Source: an uncultured Oscillospiraceae bacterium (lineage in GTDB: Bacteria; Bacillota; Clostridia; Oscillospirales; Oscillospiraceae). Taken from it: a DNA stretch of 40,734 nucleotides. The stretch covers positions 1 through 40,734 of the forward strand of contig CAKTIE010000015.1 of assembly GCA_934565655.1 (NCBI GenBank), read 5' to 3'. How positions within the stretch are numbered: the first letter of the stretch is position 1; every line of letters starts with the position of its first letter. The notes under the pieces were generated by a model. It did no database searches. It was not told the origin of the DNA and saw nothing but the letters and a program-made list of their open reading frames with translations. This document shows, in pieces, positions 14,242 through 21,461 of the stretch. A program made the position numbers and the translations under genes.

Positions 14242-15381
14242 TTACGCCAGCCACATCAGCAGTGCCGCCAGCGCCGTCACCGGCGCGGCGATGGCCGCGA
14301 ATGTTGTCCAGAGCTTGCCCATATCCGTGGGCAGGTCGCCCACCAGCTTACCGGTCTGGCCGTTCATGGCGAACAGGAAGTCCTTCCCGTTCCATTTGGT
14401 GTGCAGCATCCACACCGGCAGCAGGGCATAATGCACCTTGCCCCGCTTCAGGCGGATGTTCTGGTTCAGCGGGATGCAGACATCGTACTGATCCGCCGTG
14501 CGGCGCAGGGCCATCTCCAGCGACGCGGCGCAGCGGCTGTCGGCCCGGTCGCGGCTGCCAGCCACGGAAACATCGTACTTATCCGCCAGAAAGCCCGGTA
14601 AGTACGCGGTGGAGAAGGGCTTCAGGTCGGCGTAATCGTAAGGCTCGATGGAGTCCATGTGGTCGTCGGGCATTTTGCTGGAGGCATCCACCGGCACCTT
14701 CTCAAAGGCGATGGAGCCGCCCCGGCGGACATCAAAGTGCTGGGTCTCCGTCACCTCGGTATCGCCGGTCTCGTAGACGTGGGTGATCAGGCCCTCATAG
14801 TCCGCGCTGCCCTCGGCCATGCCGTCAAACATCCAGAAGGGGACGTATACGCCCTGGATCTCCTGAATGTGGTTGCCGTTGGTGAAGGCTTTCGGCAGGA
14901 AGGGCTTGCCCTTGTAGTGGTTTTTCAGCGCCGCCACCGCGTCCTCCTTGCTGAGCCTGAAGGGGATGACGTAATCCGGCTTCAGCGCGCCGCTGAACTG
15001 CCCCGGTACTACCGTGGGGTTGCCGCAGTAGGGGCAGGAGGTGGCGGCGGTGGTCTCGTCGCAGATCAGCTCCGCGCCGCAGCTGGGGCAGCTGTACGCC
15101 TTCATGCCGTCGGCGTCCTTGCCCCAGTCGCTGTTGAGACCGGAGGTGTCCCATCCGTCCGCCTCCATATCCGCCATCTTTTTGCGGTTCTGCTCCGCTT
15201 TGGCGTCGGCCTGCTTCGCGGCCTCTACGGCCTTGGCCTCCTTGTCGGCGTACAGGGCCTCGATCTCCGCCACATCGTACTTGCTGCCGCAGAAATCGCA
15301 CTCCAGCTTGCCCGACGCCCCGACGAAATGCAGGGGCGCCGTGCAGGCCGGGCATTTATAGTTGGTTACCTGGGATGCCAT
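14242..15381 (-). CDS. Double zinc-ribbon protein with C-terminal membrane segment (YdjG-like)
   Basis: The 379-aa protein begins with a zinc ribbon (YKCPACTAPL ... LECDFCGSKYD), then an alanine/lysine-rich helix likely to coil (about residues 40-75). A second ribbon follows (YSCPSCGAEL ... TSCPYCGNPT), then a beta-rich domain with GVYVPFWMFDG and LLPVWMLHTKWNGKDFLF, and a hydrophobic C-terminus (FAAIAAPVTALAALLMWLA). The layout matches TFIIB-type zinc-ribbon/YdjG proteins, thought to act at the membrane with SPFH and TPM partners. It is 17 bp upstream of the TPM gene and cotranscribed with it. Confidence 0.85.
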   Translation of the reverse strand: MASQVTNYKCPACTAPLHFVGASGKLECDFCGSKYDVAEIEALYADKEAKAVEAAKQADAKAEQNRKKMADMEADGWDTSGLNSDWGKDADGMKAYSCPSCGAELICDETTAATSCPYCGNPTVVPGQFSGALKPDYVIPFRLSKEDAVAALKNHYKGKPFLPKAFTNGNHIQEIQGVYVPFWMFDGMAEGSADYEGLITHVYETGDTEVTETQHFDVRRGGSIAFEKVPVDASSKMPDDHMDSIEPYDYADLKPFSTAYLPGFLADKYDVSVAGSRDRADSRCAASLEMALRRTADQYDVCIPLNQNIRLKRGKVHYALLPVWMLHTKWNGKDFLFAMNGQTGKLVGDLPTDMGKLWTTFAAIAAPVTALAALLMWLA

Positions 15382-15414
15382 ACTGTTCCTCCCGTTTTTC
15401 GCGCTTTTCCCTTC

Positions 15415-15954
15415 TTACAGGGGCTTGCCGCAATTCTCGCAGAACTTGCCGCCGTTGACCTTTGCGCCGCAGTTGGGGCAGAAGGTCACCCGGAACTCCG
15501 GCTCCGGCTGCTGATAGTCGCCGCTGTCGGGGGCGTAGCCCTCCCGCTGCACGCGCCGTCCGCTGCCGGGAACGCCCTGATAGACGGAATCGTCAAAGGC
15601 CAGAATGGGCTCGAACACGTAGGGCAGGAAGATCAGTCCCACGGCGAAGCCGCCGCTCTTGCCGAAGGCCTTGGCCAGCTTGATCTGGGTCTGGATGGCC
15701 AGCACGATGTTATAGAAGGGGATCAGCAGCATCAGAAAGCGCCAGCCGCTGCCCCATGTGATCTCGTACATCGTGTAGATGTTGTAGAAGGGCACGATGG
15801 CGGCCCAGCCGGGCTTACCCGCCTTCTGGAAGATCCGCCACATGGCCACGATCAGCAGCACGCTGATCGCCAGGGAGGCCACGCTGGCCACAGGGCTGGT
15901 GTAGACTGGGGTGCTGTACTCATAATAATAGTCGTAATAGTCAATATACTGCAT
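15415..15954 (-). CDS. DUF5684-like membrane protein with C-terminal zinc ribbon
   Basis: The 179-aa protein has a Tyr-rich N-terminus (MQYIDYYDYYYEY) and three or four hydrophobic helices with the signature KAGKPGWAAIVPFYNIY and LLIPFYNIVLAIQ, typical of small DUF5684 membrane proteins. A zinc ribbon (FCPNCGAKVNGGKFCENCGK) closes it. ATG 15954 is preferred over the longer frame because AGAGAGGAAAAACC is just upstream. It sits between the SPFH gene and the double-ribbon gene in one operon. Its zinc ribbon resembles the three ribbons of the SPFH protein, suggesting a shared interaction module. Confidence 0.8.
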   Translation of the reverse strand: MQYIDYYDYYYEYSTPVYTSPVASVASLAISVLLIVAMWRIFQKAGKPGWAAIVPFYNIYTMYEITWGSGWRFLMLLIPFYNIVLAIQTQIKLAKAFGKSGGFAVGLIFLPYVFEPILAFDDSVYQGVPGSGRRVQREGYAPDSGDYQQPEPEFRVTFCPNCGAKVNGGKFCENCGKPL

Positions 15955-15992
15955 GGTTTTTCCTCTCTTTTCCTTTTGCTTTGTCAGATCAT

Positions 15993-17258
15993 TCAGGGAC
16001 GGGGCTTGCCGCACTCGGCGCAGAACTTGCCCTTGTTGACAGCGCCGCAGGAGCACGTCCATTCGGCGGCGGGACGGGGTGCGCCGCACTCAGAGCAGAA
16101 TTTGCCGGTGTTCACCGCGCCGCAGGCGCACTTCCACTCACCGGCAGGCGCGGGCTTGGGAGCGCCGCATTCGGCACAGAACTTACCGGTGTTGCCGCTG
16201 TGGCCGCAGGCGCAAGTCCAGCCGCCTGCCGCGGGCTGTGCCGCTGCCTGTTGCTGACCCATGGCGAACAGATTCTGGGCGTTCATGCCGCCCGCCTGAC
16301 CGGCCATGTTCATGCCCATGAAGCCCATGGCCGCGCCGCCCTGGTTATTGGCCGCCATCTTCATGGCGTCGCCCTGAGAGCCCACCAGATGGGCCGCCGC
16401 CCGGGTGGGATCCATGAAGGCCGCGTTGCGCTGCAGCTCCTTCAGCATCTTCTCGTCTTCTTCATCGGCGGTAACGCTGGACACGCCGAAGGACACGATC
16501 TCGATGCCGCGCAGGTCGCGCCACTTCTTACTGAGGACCTCGTTCAGGGCGTCGGCCAGCTCCATAGTGTGGCCGGGCAGCTGGGAGTAGCGGATGCCGT
16601 TCTCACCGATGCGGGCGAAGGCGGGCTGCAAAGCGGTCAGCAGCTCGGTTTTCAGCTGATTGTCCAGCTTGTCGCGGGTGTAGGCTTCGGCAACATTGCC
16701 GCACACGTTGGTGTAGAACAGGACCGGGTTGGTGATGTGATAGCTATACTCGCCGAAGCAGCGGATGCCCACGTCGATGTCGATACCGGCCCGCTGATCT
16801 ACCACCCGGAAGGGCACAGGAGACGGCGTGCCGTACTTGTTGCCCATCAGCTCCTTGGTGTTGAAATAGTACACCCGCTGATCCTTGGGGGGCTCGCCGC
16901 CGAAGGTGAAGCGGTTGGTCATATTGTCGATGACGGCGCGGATGCTGCCCTTCAGCTCACCGGTGAACAGGGACGGCTCGGTGGACATATCGTAGGTGAA
17001 CTCGCCCGGCTCGGCGCAGACCTCGATGATGCGGCCCTGATCCACGATCATCATGCACTGGCCGTCGGCCACGGCAATGACGCTGCCGTTGGAGATGATG
17101 TTGTCGCTGCCATGCTTGTTGCTGCTGCGGCCGGAGACGCGCTTCTGGCCCTTGATAGCCAGCACATTTTCCGGCAGGGCTTCACAATAGAAATATTCCT
17201 TCCACTGGTCGGCCATGACGCCGCCCACGCTGCCCAATGCTGCTTTGATCAGTCCCAT
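15993..17258 (-). CDS. SPFH / virion-core-like protein with three C-terminal zinc ribbons (YdjI-like)
   Basis: The 421-aa protein has an SPFH-type domain over about residues 20-290 (IDIDVGIRCFGEYSYHITNP; GIEIVSFGVSSVTADEEDE), then a Met/Gly/Gln-rich linker. Three near-identical zinc ribbons of the form W-x-C-x-CG ... GKFC-x-ECG-x-P end it. SPFH proteins scaffold membrane complexes; B. subtilis YdjI recruits PspA to the membrane. No pspA is in view. It is the first gene of the operon, with promoter TTGACC-N17-TAAAAT upstream and an AAAGGAG site before ATG 17258. Confidence 0.88.
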   Translation of the reverse strand: MGLIKAALGSVGGVMADQWKEYFYCEALPENVLAIKGQKRVSGRSSNKHGSDNIISNGSVIAVADGQCMMIVDQGRIIEVCAEPGEFTYDMSTEPSLFTGELKGSIRAVIDNMTNRFTFGGEPPKDQRVYYFNTKELMGNKYGTPSPVPFRVVDQRAGIDIDVGIRCFGEYSYHITNPVLFYTNVCGNVAEAYTRDKLDNQLKTELLTALQPAFARIGENGIRYSQLPGHTMELADALNEVLSKKWRDLRGIEIVSFGVSSVTADEEDEKMLKELQRNAAFMDPTRAAAHLVGSQGDAMKMAANNQGGAAMGFMGMNMAGQAGGMNAQNLFAMGQQQAAAQPAAGGWTCACGHSGNTGKFCAECGAPKPAPAGEWKCACGAVNTGKFCSECGAPRPAAEWTCSCGAVNKGKFCAECGKPRP

Positions 17259-17316
17259 AATGTTTCTCCTTTATGATATAGTGGTTGTCTCTGTCTCTGC
17301 TTCTGTTGATACACAC

Positions 17317-17345
17317 ATTTTACTATATCCGTCGGGCCGGGTCAA
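17317..17345 (-). promoter_or_regulatory. Promoter of the SPFH/zinc-ribbon operon
   Basis: On the minus strand TTGACC and TAAAAT are separated by 17 bp, about 60 bp upstream of the SPFH start and downstream of the tRNA terminator. It looks like a vegetative promoter rather than a SigW type. Confidence 0.65.
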
Positions 17346-17398
17346 TTCCCTCCGGGCCGCCCGGAGAAAAATTTGCGTTCCCCGGGCAGGCCACGGCA

Positions 17399-17432
17399 AA
17401 AAGAAAAACCACCCAAAGGGTGGTTTTCTTTT
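17399..17432 (-). terminator. Terminator of tRNA-Ala
   Basis: A 10-bp stem AAAACCACCC / GGGTGGTTTT with a 3-nt loop is flanked by A- and T-rich runs, directly after the tRNA 3' end. It also works in the other direction. Confidence 0.9.
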
Positions 17433-17508
17433 TGGTGGACCTGAAGGGATTCGAACCCTCGACCTCTCGGATGCGAACCGAACGCTCTCCCAGCTGAGCT
17501 ACAAGCCC
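17433..17508 (-). tRNA. tRNA-Ala(CGC)
   Basis: The minus strand gives a full cloverleaf: acceptor GGGCTTG / CAGGTCC, D arm GCTC-AGCTGGGA-GAGC, anticodon arm TTCGG-TTCGCAT-CCGAG with anticodon CGC, and T arm GAGGG-TTCGAAT-CCCTT. The discriminator is A and CCA is encoded. The CGC anticodon reads GCG alanine codons, in keeping with the high GC of the genome. It has its own promoter and terminator. Confidence 0.93.
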
Positions 17509-17518
17509 GTACCGTTTC

Positions 17519-17546
17519 ATTATACACACTTTTCTGAAAAATGCAA
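17519..17546 (-). promoter_or_regulatory. Promoter of tRNA-Ala
   Basis: On the minus strand TTGCAT and TATAAT are separated by 16 bp; the -10 lies 10 bp before the mature 5' end of the tRNA. Confidence 0.8.
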
Positions 17547-17627
17547 GAGGATTTGTATTAAGTATCACTTATGCCTGGTATCACATTTTTATGCTTCCGT
17601 TATGCGGCGGAAGTTGTTATAATATTT

Positions 17628-17722
17628 GGCAACGAAGTCGGGAGTGGTTCCGGCTGACGTTGACTCTTTGTGGTTTTATGGTGGAAAAGTACCCGCTCGG
17701 TAGCGGGTATTTTTCTTTTTGT
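17628..17722 (+). ncRNA. Candidate small RNA, about 90 nt
   Basis: A TATAAT box at 17618-17623 is followed about 70 bp later by a clean intrinsic terminator (ACCCGCT-CGGT-AGCGGGT plus T-run, 17691-17720) with no ORF and no good ribosome site between. The -35 is weak. The next gene has its own promoter downstream of the terminator, so this is a separate transcription unit or an orphan leader. No known RNA family recognised. Confidence 0.4.
17690..17722 (+). terminator. Intrinsic terminator of candidate sRNA
   Basis: A 7-bp (extendable) stem ACCCGCT / AGCGGGT with a CGGT loop is followed by ATTTTTCTTTTT. Confidence 0.8.
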
Positions 17723-17767
17723 CGGGAAATGGGAACATTTTCCCTGTTTCTTTCGTCATATTTATAG

Positions 17768-17795
17768 TTGCATTTCACCGGAAATGCGCTATACT
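17768..17795 (+). promoter_or_regulatory. Promoter of the lipoprotein gene
   Basis: TTGCAT and TATACT are separated by 16 bp, about 50 bp upstream of the lipoprotein start. Confidence 0.7.
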
Positions 17796-17844
17796 GTCGT
17801 CGCGCCTGAGAAGGGCGCCATACGAAGGAAAGGAATGATTGCAG

Positions 17845-18351
17845 ATGAAAAAGTTACTTAGTTTGCTGCTGTGCGCCGTGATGGTGCTGTCTCTGGCAGC
17901 CTGCGGCGGCGACAAAACGCCCCAGAACGATAACGACCAGCCCGGCGGCACCGCCCAGAGCGTGGATCTGAAGAAGGTGGCCGAGGATGCCATCGCCTCC
18001 ATCGACAGCGAGGACGTGATCCTGCTGCCGGAGGAGAACCAGGAGACCATCGAGTCCCTGTATCCCGGCCTGACCGCCGTGGCCACCAAGCAGCTGGTGG
18101 TGTATCTGCCGCCGGTGGCGGGCAACGCCTGCGAACTGGTGATGGCGGAGGCCGCCAGCCCCGCTGACGCCGAGACCGTGCGCAGCATCCTGCAGAACCG
18201 GGTGGACAGCGCCGCCAACGACACCGTCTATCCCGACAATGCCGAGGGCTGGAAGAACGGCGCGGTGGTGACCGTCAACGGCAACTATGTGGTGATGGCC
18301 GTGCTGCCCAGCGGCGTGGAGATGCCCGCCGCCTTCAAGGCGCAGTTCTGA
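17845..18351 (+). CDS. Predicted lipoprotein, unknown function
   Basis: The 168-aa precursor has a classic lipoprotein signal (MKKLLSLLLCAVMVLSLAAC; lipobox LAAC with Cys20), then an acidic spacer (GGDKTPQNDNDQPGG) and a small globular domain. It should be tethered to the outer face of the membrane. ATG 17845 is preferred because AAGGAAAGGA lies upstream and the signal begins there. The domain resembles DUF4358-type clostridial lipoproteins only in size and layout; I do not assign a family. It has its own promoter and is followed by a family-1 repeat and a bidirectional terminator. Confidence 0.8.
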   Translation: MKKLLSLLLCAVMVLSLAACGGDKTPQNDNDQPGGTAQSVDLKKVAEDAIASIDSEDVILLPEENQETIESLYPGLTAVATKQLVVYLPPVAGNACELVMAEAASPADAETVRSILQNRVDSAANDTVYPDNAEGWKNGAVVTVNGNYVVMAVLPSGVEMPAAFKAQF

Positions 18352-18375
18352 GGCCGGACACATATGGCACAACTT

Positions 18376-18525
18376 CAAAGGCTCCCCTGTGTAAGGGGAG
18401 CTGTCAGCCGCAAGGCTGACTGAGGGGTTGACCGGTTTACGACAATCCCTCCGGCGCTTCGCGCCACCTCAGCTGTGCACGCCCCAGTGTGCGCACTGGG
18501 GTGCCTTTACACAAGGGAGGCTTTG
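18376..18525. repeat. Family-1 intergenic repeat (150 bp)
   Basis: The repeat runs from CAAAGGCTCCCC to GGGAGGCTTTG, inverted ends. The left half has hairpins CTCCCC / GGGGAG and TCAGCC-GCAA-GGCTGA. The right half carries an insert with the palindrome CCCCAGTGTGCGCACTGGGG (18482-18501), which also occurs in the copy at 36629. Confidence 0.8.
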
Positions 18526-18548
18526 GTGCCTGCGACAATCCGTTGACA

Positions 18549-18580
18549 AAGGGGAGAGGTTTGCCTCTCCCCTTCTTTTT
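18549..18580. terminator. Bidirectional intrinsic terminator
   Basis: An 11-bp stem AAGGGGAGAGG / CCTCTCCCCTT with a TTTG loop and T-run lies between the convergent lipoprotein and helicase-loader genes. Confidence 0.85.
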
Positions 18581-18586
18581 ATCTTT

Positions 18587-19579
18587 TTACATCTGCTTGC
18601 GCCGCAGCTTGCGGATGTCCTCCCCGAAGAAGGGCAGGATGCGGTACTCGCCCTCGAACCGGGACTGCACCTGGGGCGAATAGCGCTCGCCCAGCTGATA
18701 AGGGGTCAGGTTGGTGTTGACCACCGTCTTTTTCCCGCTGATGAGCCGCCCGTTCACCAGCTGGTACAGGGCGCTCTGGACAAAGCTGGTGACCATCTCC
18801 GTGCCCAGATCGTCCACGATCAGCAGGTCGCATTGCAGATAGCGCTGCACATCCTCGCGGGCGGCGGCGGAATCGTCGGGCCGGAACTTCTCCTCCTCCA
18901 TCTGGGAAAAGATGTGCTCCGCCGTGTCGTACACCACGCTGAAGCCCCGCTCGCTGACCACCCGGGCAATGCAGGCGGACAGATACGTCTTGCCCAGACC
19001 CGGCTGGCCCATCAGCAGCAGGTTATCGCTGCGGAGGGAGAACTGCCGGGCGTAATCCCGGCACACGTCATAGTTGCGCTCCATGTTCTCGCGGGGCGAC
19101 AGCTTCCGCTCGCCCCGGTCGGTGCTGTACCAGTCGAAGGAAAAGCGCTCGAAGCTCTGATTGCCCAGATCCAGCATCCGGGACAGCTCGGACAGCTGGG
19201 CCTTTTTATAGTACTCCCGCAGGCAGCGGCACACTTGCCCCTCGTGATAGCCGGTGTCGCCGCACAGGGCGCAGGCGGGCTTCTCCTCCAGATAGTCCTC
19301 CGGATAGCCCATGCCTTTCAGCAGGGTGGCCCGCTCCTTCTGCAGCTCCAGATTCTCGTCCCGCAGCACGCGCACCGCCGGGACAGGGTCGGCGCCCCGC
19401 CGCAGGGCCGAGGCGATCAGCTTGGGCATGGTGGCGCGCAGCTGCTGCTCGATCTCCTTCAGGCGCGGCTCGGCGTCGTAAAGGCGGGCACGCCGCTGGT
19501 TGAATTCCGCGCCGCGGCGCTGCTTGTCCTCCTCGAACCGGGCCAGCGCCTGACGCATGATGCGTCCGTCATATGCCAT
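18587..19579 (-). CDS. DnaC/DnaI-type replicative helicase loader ATPase
   Basis: The 330-aa protein has a helical N-terminal half with a zinc-binding cluster (Cys103, Cys106, Cys117, Cys119: CALCGDTG ... VCRCL). An AAA+ domain follows with Walker A GQPGLGKT (191-198), Walker B LLIVDDLGTE (252-261) and a likely arginine finger region (YSPQVQSRFEGEY). It should load the replicative helicase onto DNA. The gene follows the DnaD-like gene on the same strand, the usual pair in clostridia and functionally equal to B. subtilis DnaB/DnaI/DnaD. A 263-bp repeat-filled gap separates them. ATG 19579 has AAGGAGG upstream. Confidence 0.92.
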   Translation of the reverse strand: MAYDGRIMRQALARFEEDKQRRGAEFNQRRARLYDAEPRLKEIEQQLRATMPKLIASALRRGADPVPAVRVLRDENLELQKERATLLKGMGYPEDYLEEKPACALCGDTGYHEGQVCRCLREYYKKAQLSELSRMLDLGNQSFERFSFDWYSTDRGERKLSPRENMERNYDVCRDYARQFSLRSDNLLLMGQPGLGKTYLSACIARVVSERGFSVVYDTAEHIFSQMEEEKFRPDDSAAAREDVQRYLQCDLLIVDDLGTEMVTSFVQSALYQLVNGRLISGKKTVVNTNLTPYQLGERYSPQVQSRFEGEYRILPFFGEDIRKLRRKQM

Positions 19580-19842
19580 ATGGGTACCTCCTTTTTATCC
19601 TGGCGAAAAATCTTCGATTTTTCTGCCAAAGGGATTGCGGCCGACTGCGCGCGTCCTGCGGACACACTGGCGGCCGAGAAGAATTTTTCTGACGCACATG
19701 TCGTCAGAAAAATGATTTGATTTTTTCGCGGCGTCCGCGCCGCGAACTCTGCGAGGCATTTTGGTCGGCGGGCCACACGGGGCCCGCCACATGGTATGCA
19801 AATAACGTCCGGTGATCGGTCGTAGGGGCGATGCCCACCACG
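19580..19842. repeat. Palindrome-rich intergenic block between helicase-loading genes
   Basis: No gene is visible. It contains several inverted repeats: CGAAAAATC / GATTTTTC, ATTTTTCTGACG / CGTCAGAAAAAT (19683-19713), GCGGCG / CGCCGC and GGCGGGCC / GGCCCGCC. It ends in GTAGGGGCGATGCCC (19832 on), a family-3 repeat motif also present near 20921, 35260 and 38758. Confidence 0.6.
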
Positions 19843-20739
19843 TTACATATACTCGTCCATCCAGTCGGTTTTGCCGGCGGCGGGGACGGCGTCCTTCTTG
19901 GGAGCCTTCCGCTCGCCGGACTCCACCTCCTCCGCCGTGTGCCAGCCCTGCTGGTGCCAGCGGCGCAGGATGCCGTTGAGATACCGCCAGTTCAGCTCCT
20001 TCTTATAAAACACCGTCTTGTCATAGGCCAGCGCCACCGTCTCCGGCGTGAAGCCCATGTCGATCCAGTCCAGGATATACCGCTGCTCGCTGTCCACCGG
20101 CGGACGGCCGCCCAGCCGCAGAGCCTGCATATAGGCGGCGGTCTTTTCCAGCTTGCGGGCATAGTCGCTGAGATACCGGGCGGCGCTGTCCTGATCGCAG
20201 ATGCCCAGCCGCGCCCAGTAGGCGCCCTCCTTCTCGATCTGCCGCAGGGTGGGACGGCGGCCGGGACCGAACCGGCGCTGCGCCCGCTCGATACAGTGGC
20301 ACACCAGCAGATAGATCACATCCACCGGCAGGCCCATATCGTCGTACAGCGCCGCCAGAATTTGCAAATCGGCGGTTTTCAGCCGCTTGCCCAGCTTCTC
20401 CTCCGTCTGGGGCACCAGCATGCGGAAGCCCTCGTCCGTCTCCAGCATGTCGGCCAGCTCATCGGCGGAGTAGGCCCGATGCTCGTCCGACGGGGCGGGC
20501 GGCTGCTGGCTGCGCTGCAAAAATCCCATGTCCTGTAAGGCCGTCTCCGCCGCGGCGCACCGCAGCAGGCTCCAGCCCAGCTTTTCCGCCAGCGCCTCCG
20601 GCGTTACGGGGCCCTCCAGCCGCTGGAGCAGCAGGTACAGCAGCGCCGCGTCGCCGCTGCCGCCGCGCACCAGCGCGTCCACCTGCGAGGCGGAGAGCAC
20701 CACGCTCTTTTCCTGTCCCCGTGTGATATAGCCTGCCAT
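19843..20739 (-). CDS. DnaD-domain replication initiation protein
   Basis: The 298-aa protein has an N-terminal winged-helix-like part (LSASQVDALVRGGSGDAALL) and two DnaD-type C-terminal segments (QILAALYDDMGLPVDVIYLL; YILDWIDMGFTPETVALAYD and the typical LNWRYLNGILRRWHQQG). Such proteins act in primosome assembly at oriC together with the loader encoded downstream. ATG 20739 with GGAGGAG upstream is chosen; the longer frame runs into a repeat. The acidic tail (DWMDEYM) is common in the family. Confidence 0.88.
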   Translation of the reverse strand: MAGYITRGQEKSVVLSASQVDALVRGGSGDAALLYLLLQRLEGPVTPEALAEKLGWSLLRCAAAETALQDMGFLQRSQQPPAPSDEHRAYSADELADMLETDEGFRMLVPQTEEKLGKRLKTADLQILAALYDDMGLPVDVIYLLVCHCIERAQRRFGPGRRPTLRQIEKEGAYWARLGICDQDSAARYLSDYARKLEKTAAYMQALRLGGRPPVDSEQRYILDWIDMGFTPETVALAYDKTVFYKKELNWRYLNGILRRWHQQGWHTAEEVESGERKAPKKDAVPAAGKTDWMDEYM

Positions 20740-20769
20740 GGTGATCTCCTCCTTTCTATTCTGGCGTAT

Positions 20770-20893
20770 CAAAGCCTCCCCTGTGTAAGGGGAGGTGTCG
20801 CGGCGTAAGCCGTGACGGAGGGGTTGTCCGTAATCCGACAATCCCCCAGTCAGCCTTGCGGCTGACAGCCCCCTTTACACAAGGGGGCCTTTG
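20770..20893. repeat. Family-1 intergenic repeat, uninterrupted 124-bp copy
   Basis: Ends CAAAGCCTCCCC and GGGGGCCTTTG. Contains hairpins CCTCCCC / GGGGAGG, CGGCGTAAGCCG and GTCAGCC-TTGC-GGCTGAC. Same length and order as the repeat regenerated by joining 6856-6865 to 10410-10523. Confidence 0.85.
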
Positions 20894-20919
20894 GTACGGC
20901 TTACGATGGCATTTCCGGT

Positions 20920-20957
20920 AGGGGCACGGGCCGTCGAGGACGCCGGCCCCTACACGC
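20920..20957. repeat. Family-3 GTAGGGGC palindromic repeat
   Basis: GTAGGGGCACGGGCCGTC and GACGCCGGCCCCTAC form an imperfect inverted repeat, similar to motifs near 19832, 35320 and 38758-38842. Confidence 0.6.
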
Positions 20958-21051
20958 CTCCCCAGGGCGAAATAATTCCCCCCTATTCTACACGAAAACT
21001 CTTCCTTCGTAAAGCGCCGCGGCGAGATTTTCGGAAATTTACAGAAAGTTC

Positions 21052-21079
21052 TTCCACCATATCGAATTTGTGGTATAAT
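21052..21079 (+). promoter_or_regulatory. Candidate extended -10 promoter for zapA operon
   Basis: TTTGTGGTATAAT gives an extended -10 (TATAAT 21074-21079) about 55 bp upstream of zapA. The -35 (TTCCAC at 16-bp spacing) is weak. Confidence 0.55.
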
Positions 21080-21134
21080 GGATTCTGTATTAGTATGAGT
21101 AAATTCTCAGGAATGGACATAGGAGGACTTTACC

Positions 21135-21461
21135 ATGGCGAACCGTGTGACGATGACGATCTGCGGCCAGGATTACACCCTTGTGGCCGATGAAAGCGCC
21201 GCCTATATGCAGAAGGTGGGCGCACTGGTGGACGAGAAAATGACCGAGCTGATGGAGGGCGCACACTTCAGCCGCAGCGACGCGGCGGTGCTGGCCGCCA
21301 TCAATCTGGCGGACGAGCTGTTCAAGCAGCAGGAGGGCGGCGAGAACCTGCGCCGCCAGCTGAAAACCTATCTGGACGAGGCCACCGCCGCCAAGAACGA
21401 GGTCAGCGACCTGAAGCGCCAGCTGTTCAAGGCGCAGCAGCGCAATAACAACGGCAAATGA
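21135..21461 (+). CDS. zapA: Cell division protein ZapA
   Basis: The 108-aa protein matches ZapA: N-terminal NRVTMTICGQDYTLVADES, the dimerisation helix YMQKVGALVDEKMTELM, the AAVLAAINLADELF segment and a C-terminal coiled coil (LRRQLKTYLDEATAAKNEV). ZapA bundles FtsZ filaments at midcell. ATAGGAGG lies upstream of ATG 21135. Its stop overlaps the start of the U32 gene (ATGA), so the two are translationally coupled, an arrangement often seen in clostridia. Confidence 0.93.
   Translation: MANRVTMTICGQDYTLVADESAAYMQKVGALVDEKMTELMEGAHFSRSDAAVLAAINLADELFKQQEGGENLRRQLKTYLDEATAAKNEVSDLKRQLFKAQQRNNNGK

Noticed and set aside
17433..17508. tRNA-Ala as an integration site
   Set aside because: No integrase gene and no duplicated tRNA 3' end were found nearby.
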